Origin: CAMFLJ01 sp963702555
Lineage (GTDB): Bacteria; Actinomycetota; Acidimicrobiia; Acidimicrobiales; Acidimicrobilacustridaceae
NCBI GenBank assembly: GCA_963702555.1
Contig: CAVPCW010000010.1
Span: forward strand, 186,001-250,000
Length of the DNA stretch: 64,000 bases
Reading direction: 5' to 3'
Part shown: one piece after another, positions 9,846 through 17,780 of the stretch
How the letters are laid out: the number at the start of each line of letters is the position of its first letter
Position numbering within the stretch: the stretch's first letter is position 1
Program-made: the position numbers and the translations under genes
The notes under the pieces: model-generated
Seen by the model: only the letters and a program-made list of their open reading frames with translations
What the model was told of the DNA's origin: nothing
Databases searched by the model: none

Positions 9846-10516
9846 ATGCGCGTCACCCAGGACTCCGTCGTCGATCCCGCACCGGCACCGGTCGGTGCTG
9901 TGCCATCCAATGCCGTGTTCTCGAACGACATGGCGCTGCGGATCCTCGCCGCCACCGCGGTGTGCGTCGCCGGCCAGGGCCTGAAGGCCACCAGCATCGA
10001 CGACATCGCGGCCGCCGCCGGCTGCGCCCGGGCCACGATCTACCGCCTCTTCCCGGGGGGTCGGGCCGGCCTGCTGGCCGCGGCCGCCGAGCTCCAGATC
10101 ACCAGCGTGCTCGAGGCCGCGGGCGTCGCCGCCGACGCCGAGACCGACCTCGCCTCGTCGATCACCGCCGCGGTGCACGCCGCCTCCACCACCCTCGCCG
10201 GCCACGCCGCTCTCCAACGTCTGCTGGCCGAGGAGCCCGGGGTCGTGCTGCCGTTCATCTCCTTCGACCGCCTCGGCCCGCTGCTGGCCCAGGCCGCGGT
10301 CTGGGGCGCGAGCACTTCCATCGCTTCCTCCCTGACGGCGAGGCCGAGATCGTGGGGGAGTGGGTGGCACGCGTCGTGCTCGTCCACCTCCGCTCGCCCG
10401 GCTCGCCGACCGACACCACCGACCTCACCGCCGTGCGCCGCGTGGTCGAGCAGTTCCTGCTGCCCGGCCTCGCCCCGCTCGCCACCCCCCGATCCGTCAC
10501 CGCGTCTCCCGCCTGA
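9846..10516 (+). pseudogene. TetR family regulator interrupted by a single-base loss
   Basis: The N-terminal part reads as a TetR helix-turn-helix (TSIDDIAAAAGCARATIYRLFPGG). At about 10303-10306 the sensible protein changes frame: AAVWG continues as REHFHRFLPDGEAEIVGEW only if one G is added to the run TGGGG. The restored frame ends at 10516. Without the correction the frame runs on and falsely fuses with the next gene. The site is a G homopolymer, so a sequencing indel or recent mutation are equally possible. It is preceded by a likely operator and probably regulates the downstream diiron gene. Confidence 0.75.
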
Positions 10517-10535
10517 CCCCAGGAGCCACTTCCCC

Positions 10536-11651
10536 ATGTCGACCACCGAAGACATCATCGGCCGCCAGCACGTCAACGACCTCGACGAGATCCTCGCCGT
10601 CACCAACACCGACGCGGGCGCCACGATCCACGCGGTGCAGGACCACGCCGACGCCATCTTCACCTGGGACTACACCAAGGGCGCCCGCCCGGCCCTCGAG
10701 AAGCTCTACGAGAAGGCCAAGACCTCCCAGTGGAACGGCGAGACCGACCTCGACTGGTCGATCGAGGTCGACCAGGAGGCCGTCGTGGCCGCCAACGCCG
10801 TCGCCAACGGGCGCGGAAACGTCGACTTCAGCGGCACGTTCATGGGCAAGTGGAGCGACAAGGAGTGGACCGAGTACGGCGTGCAGTCCCAGAACTGGAT
10901 GCTCAGCCAGTTCATGCACGGCGAGCAGGGTGCTCTGCTCTGCACGGCCAAGATCGTCGAGACCGTGCCGTGGATCGACGCCAAGTACTACGCCGCCACC
11001 CAGGTGATGGACGAGGCCCGCCACGTCGAGGTCTTCGCCAAGTACCTCAACGAGAAGCTCTCCGGCGCCTACCCGGTGAACACCCACCTCAAGCTGCTGC
11101 TCGACGACATCGTCATCGACAGCCGCTGGGACATGACCTACCTGGGCATGCAGATCATGGTGGAGGGCCTCGCCCTCGCCGCCTTCGGGTTCATGCACCA
11201 GATGACCACCGAGCCCCTGCTCAAGCAGCTGCTCCGGTACGTGATGAGCGACGAAGCCCGCCACGTGGCCTTCGGTGTGCTCTCGCTGAAGGAGTACTAC
11301 GCCGAGCTCAGCACCGCCGAGCTGCGCGAGCGACAGGAGTTCGCCTTCGAGGCGGCGGTGCGCATGCGCGACCGCTTCCTCCAGCAGGAGGTCTGGGAGC
11401 GGATGGGCGTCCCGGTCAAGGAGGCCATCCAGGTGGTCAACGAGCGGGTGCCCGACCAGAAGCTCTTCCAGCAGATGCTGTTCGCCAAGATCGTCCCGAA
11501 CTGTCGCAAGCTCGGCCTGATCGACGCCGGCGACGGCTGGCTGCGCGACCGCTTCACCGAGCTCGGCGTGATCGAGTTCGAGCACATGGAGGACACCGGC
11601 GAGGAGTACGAGATGTTCGCCCTCGCCGAAGGCGAGATCGCCTCCGCCTGA
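10536..11651 (+). CDS. Ferritin-like diiron protein (R2/AurF-like fold)
   Basis: 371 aa, four-helix-bundle type. Likely iron ligands are Glu near 129 (HGEQGA), a first DEARH at about 159-163, Glu near 210 (VEGLAL) and a second DEARH at about 242-246, i.e. the duplicated E-x-x-H pattern of ferritin-like diiron oxygenases. The exact reaction is unknown; relatives are annotated only as ferritin-like domain proteins. AGGAG at 10521-10525 serves ATG 10536. It sits 19 bases behind the TetR gene and probably shares its promoter. Confidence 0.85.
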   Translation: MSTTEDIIGRQHVNDLDEILAVTNTDAGATIHAVQDHADAIFTWDYTKGARPALEKLYEKAKTSQWNGETDLDWSIEVDQEAVVAANAVANGRGNVDFSGTFMGKWSDKEWTEYGVQSQNWMLSQFMHGEQGALLCTAKIVETVPWIDAKYYAATQVMDEARHVEVFAKYLNEKLSGAYPVNTHLKLLLDDIVIDSRWDMTYLGMQIMVEGLALAAFGFMHQMTTEPLLKQLLRYVMSDEARHVAFGVLSLKEYYAELSTAELRERQEFAFEAAVRMRDRFLQQEVWERMGVPVKEAIQVVNERVPDQKLFQQMLFAKIVPNCRKLGLIDAGDGWLRDRFTELGVIEFEHMEDTGEEYEMFALAEGEIASA

Positions 11652-11664
11652 CCCCCACGCCCGC

Positions 11665-11716
11665 CGAAACGGTGCGCAGACCGCACGCTGGAGCGTGCGA
11701 ACTGCGCACCGTTTCG
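11665..11716. terminator. Long nested hairpin after the diiron gene
   Basis: An outer perfect 15-bp stem (CGAAACGGTGCGCAG and complement) encloses an inner perfect 8-bp stem (CGCACGCT/AGCGTGCG), with a two-by-two mismatch between them. It starts 13 bases after the diiron-protein stop, so termination is the likely role, although no T-run follows. Confidence 0.7.
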
Positions 11717-11763
11717 CGTCCGGGGGCGGGAAACGGGTGAGAGGGGGCACGGTGGGCGTGGGG

Positions 11764-11769
11764 TACCGT
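11764..11769 (+). promoter_or_regulatory. -10 box of dapA (leaderless type)
   Basis: TACCGT ends 7 bases before ATG 11777, with no Shine-Dalgarno sequence in between. Confidence 0.55.
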
Positions 11770-11776
11770 GCAGGCC

Positions 11777-12658
11777 ATGTCTGGCTTCGGATCCGTGATC
11801 ACCGCCATGGTCACGCCCTTCGACGACGAGGGCGCGGTCGACCACGACGGTGTCACCTCCCTGGCCCGCTGGCTCGTCGAGCAGGGCAACGACGCACTGG
11901 TCGTCACCGGCACCACCGGTGAGGCCGCCTGCCTCACCGACGACGAGCAGGTCGCGGTGTGGCGCACGGTGCGGGCGGCGGTCGACGTCCCCGTCATCGC
12001 CGGCTCCGGCACCAACGACACCCGCCACGCCGCCGAGCTCACCTCCGCCGCCAAGGGCGCCGGGATGGACGCCGTCCTCGTCGTCACGCCCTATTACAAC
12101 CGCCCCTCGCAGGCCGGCATCGAGGCCCACTTCCGCCACGTCGCCGCCGCCACCGACCTACCGGTCATCCTCTACGACATCCCGGTGCGCACGGGGCGCA
12201 AGGTGTCGAGCGAGCTGCTGCTCCGCCTGGCGCACGAGGTGCCCAACGTGGTCGGCCTGAAGGACGCCGCCGGCGACCCCGGCGAGACCGCCCGGGTGAT
12301 CGCCGAGGCCCCCGAGGGGTTCTTCGTCTACTCCGGCGACGACCCCCTCACCCTGCCGCTGCTCGCCGTCGGTGCCGTCGGCGTCATCGGCGTGGCCACC
12401 CACTGGGCCGCCCCGGTGATGGCCGAGATGATCTCGAGCTTTCAGAAGGGCGACCTCAACCGTGCCCAGGAGCTCAACGCCCGCCTCCTCGAGAGCTACG
12501 ACTTCGAGACCGGCGACGCCAACCCCAACCCCGTGCCCACCAAGGCGATGCTGAACGCCCTTGGCCAGCCGGCCGGCCCGTGCCGACCGCCGATGGGCTT
12601 CCCACCCCCCGACCTCCAGGAACGAGCGCTTCAGGTGCACCGACGGTTGTACGCGTGA
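11777..12658 (+). CDS. dapA: 4-hydroxy-tetrahydrodipicolinate synthase
   Basis: 293 aa TIM-barrel class I aldolase that condenses pyruvate with aspartate semialdehyde, the first step of the diaminopimelate branch. Visible motifs are GTTGEAACL near residue 45, the catalytic tyrosine region VTPYYNRPSQ near 105-114 and the Schiff-base lysine in VVGLKDAAGD near 160. ATG 11777 was preferred over an in-frame GTG nine bases earlier because of its spacing from the -10 box and the typical MSGFGSVITAMVTPF opening. Its stop overlaps the RNase J start by four bases. Confidence 0.96.
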   Translation: MSGFGSVITAMVTPFDDEGAVDHDGVTSLARWLVEQGNDALVVTGTTGEAACLTDDEQVAVWRTVRAAVDVPVIAGSGTNDTRHAAELTSAAKGAGMDAVLVVTPYYNRPSQAGIEAHFRHVAAATDLPVILYDIPVRTGRKVSSELLLRLAHEVPNVVGLKDAAGDPGETARVIAEAPEGFFVYSGDDPLTLPLLAVGAVGVIGVATHWAAPVMAEMISSFQKGDLNRAQELNARLLESYDFETGDANPNPVPTKAMLNALGQPAGPCRPPMGFPPPDLQERALQVHRRLYA

Positions 12659-14394
12659 GCAAGAAGAACGCCAAGAACAAGGCCGACGGCCACAAGTCCG
12701 AGCCCCGCAAGTCCAAGGGCGGTGGCCCCGTCGCGGAGAACGCCGTCAAGGTGACGTTCCTCGGTGGCCTGGGTGAGATCGGGCGCAACTGCGCCTGCGT
12801 CGAGCTCGAGGGCAAGATCATCCTGATCGACTGCGGGCTGATGTTCCCCGACCTCGACATGCTCGGGATCGACCTCGTCCTGCCCGACTTCACCTACCTG
12901 CGCGAGAACGCCGACCGCATCGTCGGCTGCATCGCCACCCACGGCCACGAGGACCACACCGGCGGCCTGTCGTTCCTGCTGCGGGAGCTGACCTTCCCGA
13001 TCTACGGCTCGGCGCTCACCCTGGGCCTCGCCCGGAACCGCATCGAAGAGGCGGGGCTGCTCGACCGCACCGAGTTCATCCCGGTCGCCGACGGCGAGCG
13101 CCGCATGATCGGCCCGTTCGACGTGGAGTTCATCCCCGTCACCCACTCGGTGCCCCACGGCCTGGCCACGGCGTTCCACACCCCACAGGGCGTGATCCTC
13201 CACTCCGGTGACTTCAAGCTCGATCTCACCCCGGTCGACGGCCGCCTCACCGACCTGGCCCGCATCGGCTCGATCGCCAGCAACGAGGGCATCCGCCTGC
13301 TGCTGAGCGACTCCACCAACGCCGACGAGCACGGCCACGCCTCCTCCGAGACCACGGTCGGCGGGGTCCTCTACGACCTCTTCCACCGGTACGAGGGTCG
13401 GCGCATCATCACGACCTGCTTCGCCAGCCACATCCACCGGGTCCAGCAGATCGCCGACGCGGCCATCTCCTTCGACCGGGTCGTGGCCACCATGGGCATG
13501 TCCATGAAGAAGAACGTGCGCATGGCGCGTGAGATGGGCCTGCTCAACATCCCCGAGGACCGCCTCCGCGACATCGCCGATGTCGGCGACCTGCCGCCGG
13601 AGAAGGTCTGCGTCATCTCCACCGGCTCCCAGGGCGAGCCCATGTCGGCCCTCGCCCTCATGGCCGCCAACGAGAACCGCTGGCTCTCGCTCAGCTCCGA
13701 CGACGTCGTGATCATGAGCTCGCACCCCATCCCGGGCAACGAGCAGGACGTCTCCAAGGTGATCGACGGCCTGGTCCGCGCCGGCGCCGAGGTCGTGCAC
13801 TCCGGCATCGCCGACGTCCACGCCTCCGGCCACGCCAAGGCCGAGGACCTCAAGATGTTCCTGTCGATCGTGCGGCCCGACTGGTTCGTGCCCGTGCACG
13901 GCGAGTACCGCCACATGGTCGCCCACGCCAGACTCGGCCGGCAGATGGGCGTCGCCGCCAACCACATCATCGTGTGCACCGACGGCGACCAGCTCGTGCT
14001 CGACGACAACGGCCTTCGCCCCCACGCCCAGGTGCCCGCCGGCTACCTCTACGTCGACGGCATCATCGGCGACGTCGGCACCGGCGTGCTGCGCGACCGC
14101 AAGGTCCTCGCCGAGGAAGGCGTCGTGGTCGTGTTCGTCGGCGTCGACGTCGAGACCGGCGCCATCATCATGGGCCCCGAGATCATCACCCGCGGCTGGG
14201 TCCACGCACCCGAGGCCGAGGACCTCCTCGAGCAGTGCGCCGAGCAGGTCCGCGACGCGATCAAGGAGGCGTTCCAGAACGACGCCACCGACATCGAGAA
14301 CATCCAGCGGGTCGTGCGCCGGGCCGCCGGCCGCTTCGTCAACGCCAACACGAAGCGCAAGCCCATGATCGTCCCGGTGGTGATGGAGGCCTGA
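12655..14394 (+). CDS. rnj: Ribonuclease J
   Basis: 579 aa metallo-beta-lactamase/beta-CASP ribonuclease with endo- and 5'-3' exonuclease activity in mRNA and rRNA processing. The metal motif HGHEDH is at residues 96-101; further family motifs are THSVPHGLA, HSGDFKLD, STNADEHGHASSE, GSQGEPMSAL and HASGHAKAEDL, HGEYRH near the C-terminal part. A lysine-rich N-terminal extension of about 30 residues precedes the core, common in actinobacteria. The GTG start lies in a GTGA overlap with dapA, a conserved actinobacterial pairing. Confidence 0.96.
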   Translation: MSKKNAKNKADGHKSEPRKSKGGGPVAENAVKVTFLGGLGEIGRNCACVELEGKIILIDCGLMFPDLDMLGIDLVLPDFTYLRENADRIVGCIATHGHEDHTGGLSFLLRELTFPIYGSALTLGLARNRIEEAGLLDRTEFIPVADGERRMIGPFDVEFIPVTHSVPHGLATAFHTPQGVILHSGDFKLDLTPVDGRLTDLARIGSIASNEGIRLLLSDSTNADEHGHASSETTVGGVLYDLFHRYEGRRIITTCFASHIHRVQQIADAAISFDRVVATMGMSMKKNVRMAREMGLLNIPEDRLRDIADVGDLPPEKVCVISTGSQGEPMSALALMAANENRWLSLSSDDVVIMSSHPIPGNEQDVSKVIDGLVRAGAEVVHSGIADVHASGHAKAEDLKMFLSIVRPDWFVPVHGEYRHMVAHARLGRQMGVAANHIIVCTDGDQLVLDDNGLRPHAQVPAGYLYVDGIIGDVGTGVLRDRKVLAEEGVVVVFVGVDVETGAIIMGPEIITRGWVHAPEAEDLLEQCAEQVRDAIKEAFQNDATDIENIQRVVRRAAGRFVNANTKRKPMIVPVVMEA

Positions 14395-14411
14395 CGGCGT
14401 CCGCCACCCCG

Positions 14412-15005
14412 GTGCCCGAGGGCGCTCCGCCCACCGGCGAGCATGCCGTCGACCTCTACTGGATCCCGCTCGGCTCGGGCGCCCACGTCGTGCGCCTCAG
14501 TGGCCGTGCCTTCGAGGGCCTCTCGGCGGCGGTCGCCCGCCGGCCCCGTTGCGACTTGTACCACTCGGCCCTGGAGGTCGTGGTGCCGGAGGGACGCCAC
14601 GCCATCGAGGTTGCTCCGATTCCTGCCGGCGGCGGTGAGCGGGGTGTGGTGGCCGAGGGCGCCGTCGGGTCCCGGCTGCTCGCTCGTTTCCGGATCTTCC
14701 GCTACGAGGTCCGGTGCTGGTCGGGCGGGTCGATCCCCGATGCGGCCGCGGCGGTCGACAGCCCGGTGCGCGTGATCGCCGACGCCGAGCGGGCCCGGCG
14801 GCTGCTCGACGCCACCCACTCGGTGCCGACTGCCGTCTGGGGGCGCCACGAGCTGGCCAGGGGCGACATGTGGAACTCGAACTCGGTCACCTCGTGGCTG
14901 CTCACCCGGGCCGGGGTCGACATCGACGCGGTGCACCTGCCGCCCGGCGGTCGCGCCCCTGGATGGGATGCGGGCATCCGCGTGGCCCGGGGTGACCACC
15001 GCTGA
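14412..15005 (+). CDS. Conserved protein of unknown function
   Basis: About 197 aa. Not a family I can name with a function. Conserved-looking blocks are DLYWIPLGSGAHVVRLSG, CDLYHSALEVVVPEGRHAIE, ERGVVAEGAVGS, FRIFRYEVRCW, VPTAVWGR and MWNSNSVTSWLL. The invariant-looking His in YHSALEV and the Asn pair in WNSNSV are candidate functional residues. No signal peptide or membrane segment is visible. GTG 14412 is the first reasonable start after the RNase J stop at 14394; an upstream non-ATG start cannot be excluded. Close spacing suggests an operon with dapA-rnj. Confidence 0.7.
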   Translation: MPEGAPPTGEHAVDLYWIPLGSGAHVVRLSGRAFEGLSAAVARRPRCDLYHSALEVVVPEGRHAIEVAPIPAGGGERGVVAEGAVGSRLLARFRIFRYEVRCWSGGSIPDAAAAVDSPVRVIADAERARRLLDATHSVPTAVWGRHELARGDMWNSNSVTSWLLTRAGVDIDAVHLPPGGRAPGWDAGIRVARGDHR

Positions 15006-15053
15006 GCCGACGACGACCGGGAACCGCTTTCGCCGATGGTCGCAGCGGACGCC

Positions 15054-15059
15054 TACCCT
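15054..15059 (+). promoter_or_regulatory. -10 box of bioB (leaderless type)
   Basis: TACCCT ends 8 bases before ATG 15068 and no ribosome-binding site is present between them. No BirA- or BioQ-type palindrome was recognised upstream. Confidence 0.5.
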
Positions 15060-15067
15060 TTGCGCCC

Positions 15068-16141
15068 ATGCCCGACGTGCCCGTCGCCCTCTCCCAGAAC
15101 CCCCGTGCCGACGCGCCCGAGCGGCCCCGGCTCTCGCCCGAGGAGGCTCGCGCAGCCATCCGGGCCGCCCAGGTGGCCCTGCTCGACGAGCGTCGGCAGC
15201 TCACCGCCGACGAGCTCGTCGCCCTGGCCGACGTCCCCGACTCGTCGGTGCCCGCCCTCGCCGCGCTCGCGCACGAGGTCCGGCTCGAGTGGTGCGGCGA
15301 CACCGTCGAGGTCGAGGGCATCCTCTCGGCCAAGACCGGCGGCTGCCCCGAGGACTGCCACTTCTGCAGCCAGTCGGCCAGCTTCGAGTCGCCCGTGCAG
15401 GCCACGCCGTTCCTCGACACGGCCGAGGTCATCGCCGCCGCCAAGGAGACCGCCGCCCTCGGCGCGACCGAGTTCTGCATCGTGCTCGCCATCCGTGGCC
15501 CCGACGAGCGGACGATGAACCGCATCCTCGAGCTCGTGCCGATCGTGCACGAGGAGGCCGGGATCAACGTCGCCGTCAGCGCCGGCATCATCACCGACGA
15601 CCAGGCCCGCCGTCTCGCCGAGGGTGGCGTCCACCGCTACAACCACAACCTCGAGACCGCCGAGTCGTTCTTCCCGAACGTCGTCACGACCCACTCGTGG
15701 GCCGAGCGCTTCGAGACCTGCCAGCTGGTGGCCGAGCACGGCATGGAGCTGTGCTGCGGCGTCCTGCTCGGCATGGGCGAGACCCACGAACAGCGCCTCG
15801 AGCTCGTCGGGCAGCTGCGGGCGGTCGACCCGGCCGAGGTGCCGATCAACTTCCTCAACCCCCGCCCGGGCACGCCCTTCGCCGGCCGCCCACTGGTCGA
15901 GCCGCTCGAGGCCATCCGCTGGATCGCCATGTTCCGCCTCGCCCTCCCGTCGGTGATCCTGCGTTACGCCGGCGGCCGCGAGGTCACCCTTCGCGAGCTC
16001 CAGGCCCTCGGCCTCACCTCCGGCATCAACGCCCTCATCGTGGGCAACTACCTCACGACGCTCGGGCGCTCGCCGGAGGAGGACCTCCAGATGCTGGGCG
16101 ACCTCCAGATGCCGATGGGCGCGCTGTCCAAGGCGTTCTAG
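15068..16141 (+). CDS. bioB: Biotin synthase
   Basis: 357 aa radical-SAM enzyme that inserts sulfur into dethiobiotin. The [4Fe-4S] cysteines are in CPEDCHFC (residues about 93, 97, 100); the YNHN signature (HRYNHNLET) and the strand motif VPINFLNPRPGTP are intact. A proline-rich N-terminal extension of about 60 residues is longer than in E. coli BioB. Other biotin genes are not in the window. A small Cys-rich gene begins two bases after the stop (see next entry). Confidence 0.96.
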   Translation: MPDVPVALSQNPRADAPERPRLSPEEARAAIRAAQVALLDERRQLTADELVALADVPDSSVPALAALAHEVRLEWCGDTVEVEGILSAKTGGCPEDCHFCSQSASFESPVQATPFLDTAEVIAAAKETAALGATEFCIVLAIRGPDERTMNRILELVPIVHEEAGINVAVSAGIITDDQARRLAEGGVHRYNHNLETAESFFPNVVTTHSWAERFETCQLVAEHGMELCCGVLLGMGETHEQRLELVGQLRAVDPAEVPINFLNPRPGTPFAGRPLVEPLEAIRWIAMFRLALPSVILRYAGGREVTLRELQALGLTSGINALIVGNYLTTLGRSPEEDLQMLGDLQMPMGALSKAF

Positions 16142-16143
16142 GC

Positions 16144-16344
16144 GTGGCCGGCCCCGAGCCCGCCGCCCACTGCATCTGGTGCGGCACGGCGTTGGCCACC
16201 CACCCCGACAAGCCGTGCCGCCGCGAGCTCGACCCGCCGCGGTTCTGTCCCACGTGCGGACGGCGGCTGCGGGTGAAGGTGCACCCTGCGGGCTGGGAGG
16301 CGTCGTGCCGCGATCACGGCCCCCTGCCCGCCGGCCTGGCCTGA
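16144..16344 (+). CDS. bsaP: Small Cys-rich protein, probable biotin synthase auxiliary protein
   Basis: 66 aa. It contains eight cysteines or metal-type residues in the pattern CIWCG, CRRE, CPTCGRR, then GWEASCRDHG near the end. Small proteins of this type encoded next to bioB in actinobacteria (BsaP in mycobacteria) have been reported to be needed for BioB function, probably in iron-sulfur cluster renewal. The assignment here rests on location two bases after bioB and on the cysteine pattern, not on a search. GTG 16144 follows the bioB stop directly. Confidence 0.7.
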   Translation: MAGPEPAAHCIWCGTALATHPDKPCRRELDPPRFCPTCGRRLRVKVHPAGWEASCRDHGPLPAGLA

Positions 16345-16351
16345 GCGGGGC

Positions 16352-17617
16352 CTAGCTGGGGCAGGACTGGGTGGTCGGCACCGGCGGGCCCTGCGGCTGC
16401 ATGGGGTCCGGGGCGGGCTCGCCCGCGAAGCGGTGGTCGATCCACGTGAGCATGTCGTCGATCGACGGGGCGATGACCCCGGCGTGGGACTGGTCGGGGT
16501 AGACCCAGCGCTGGGTGACCTGGCCGATGGCGCACAGCTGGGTGAACAGCGCGGCTGAGGACACGACAGGGATCTGCTCGTCGTTGCCGCCGTGGATGAT
16601 CAGCAGCGGCGCGGCCATCGGGGTGGTCCAGGTGCCGGGGTCGTTCGCCTCGAGCACCTTCTTCCACGCGGGCACGCTGGCCGGGTCGGCCTTCTGGAGC
16701 GTTGAGAAGTCGAGGCCGGCGGCCACCGTGCGCAGGTCGCCGGCGCACGACGTGTCGACGTTGTCGAGCCACGTCAGGCCCTCGGGCGTGAGCACGGCGT
16801 CGAGCGGGGCCTCGGTGTCGCCGTAGGCGGCGTTGAGGCCGGCGGCGGCCATGGCGATGTAGTACTTGAACGGGCTCTGCTGGAGGGCGGCGTTGATCAG
16901 CAGCAGCTGCGACGGGGGAGCGCCGGCCACCACGCCGACCAGCTCGAGGTCGGGAGCCCACTCGTCCGCGATGTGGCCGGCGTAGAGGGCGGCGTGGCCG
17001 CCCTGGGAGTGGCCCCAGATGGCATAACGGGGACCGGCGTCGACCTCGGGCATCTGGCGGGCGGTCTTCACGATGTCGAGGACGCCGCGGCCTTCGCTCT
17101 CACCGGCGATGTAGGGATGGCGTCCGGGGGTGCCCTGGCCCTCGTAGTCGGTGGCGGTGATGACGTAGCCCTGGTCGAGGAGCTTGTTGGCCACCAGATC
17201 GAGGCCGGCGGAGTCCAGCGAGGGGGCGCAGGTGTCGGCGATGCCGGTGGTGCCGTGGGCCCAGGTGATGACCTCTCGGCCACCGTCTGGGGCGGCGGCG
17301 TCGGGCACGGCGATCATGCCGGTGACGGCGATGGGCTCGCCGTTGATCGACTCGGAGAGGTACATGACCCGCCACAGCGATCCGTCGAGGCCCTCGACGG
17401 GGACCTGCTCGGACTTGATGAGGTCGCCGGGCTTCCCCTCGGGGAGGGGGTCGGGCACCGAGTAGAACTCGGGCAGGCCGGCCGGTGCGGCGATGGTGGC
17501 CACGGTCGTGGCCTGGGTCGTCGAGCTCGAGGAGCTGCTGCTCGACGAGCAGCCGACGGCGGCCACGATGGTGAAGGCGCTCAGGAGCGCGGCGGCGATG
17601 GTGGTGCGACGCTTCAT
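16352..17617 (-). CDS. Secreted lipase/esterase lipoprotein (secretory lipase-like)
   Basis: 421 aa. Signal peptide with lipobox ending AAVGC (Cys23), then a Ser-rich linker. The alpha/beta-hydrolase body has the nucleophile elbow GHSQGG, an upstream HGTTG loop, IHGGNDEQIP with the likely acid and SHAGV with the likely histidine, as in bacterial relatives of fungal secretory lipases (LIP family). It probably acts on esters outside the membrane. It is convergent with bsaP (seven bases between stops) and divergent from ftsK. The gene has the same low-complexity Ser/Thr linker style as the other lipoproteins here. Confidence 0.85.
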   Translation of the reverse strand: MKRRTTIAAALLSAFTIVAAVGCSSSSSSSSSTTQATTVATIAAPAGLPEFYSVPDPLPEGKPGDLIKSEQVPVEGLDGSLWRVMYLSESINGEPIAVTGMIAVPDAAAPDGGREVITWAHGTTGIADTCAPSLDSAGLDLVANKLLDQGYVITATDYEGQGTPGRHPYIAGESEGRGVLDIVKTARQMPEVDAGPRYAIWGHSQGGHAALYAGHIADEWAPDLELVGVVAGAPPSQLLLINAALQQSPFKYYIAMAAAGLNAAYGDTEAPLDAVLTPEGLTWLDNVDTSCAGDLRTVAAGLDFSTLQKADPASVPAWKKVLEANDPGTWTTPMAAPLLIIHGGNDEQIPVVSSAALFTQLCAIGQVTQRWVYPDQSHAGVIAPSIDDMLTWIDHRFAGEPAPDPMQPQGPPVPTTQSCPS

Positions 17618-17757
17618 TGCGTGCGGATCCCCCCGGTGTCGGAGCGAGGTTACCGGTCGGTCAGCTCGGCTCTTGCATCAGGACTGACAGATCCGTCGCG
17701 CTGGACCCGGGCCCGGCGCGGCCCGGAACGGTCCACGCGGTGGACGCGCCTCCCCGG

Positions 17758-17763
17758 TAGGGT
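17758..17763 (+). promoter_or_regulatory. Probable ftsK -10 box
   Basis: TAGGGT lies 17 bases before GTG 17781 and 44 before GTG 17808. It is the only clear -10 candidate in the 163-bp gap (17618-17780) between the divergent lipase and ftsK; nothing else was recognised there. Confidence 0.4.
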
Positions 17764-17780
17764 TCAGCTCGGCGCGCGGA

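Noticed and set aside
9843..11651. A 602-residue TetR-ferritin fusion protein
   Set aside because: The middle part is translation in the wrong frame after the lost G at about 10305; both the corrected TetR end at 10516 and the ribosome-binding site before ATG 10536 argue for two genes.
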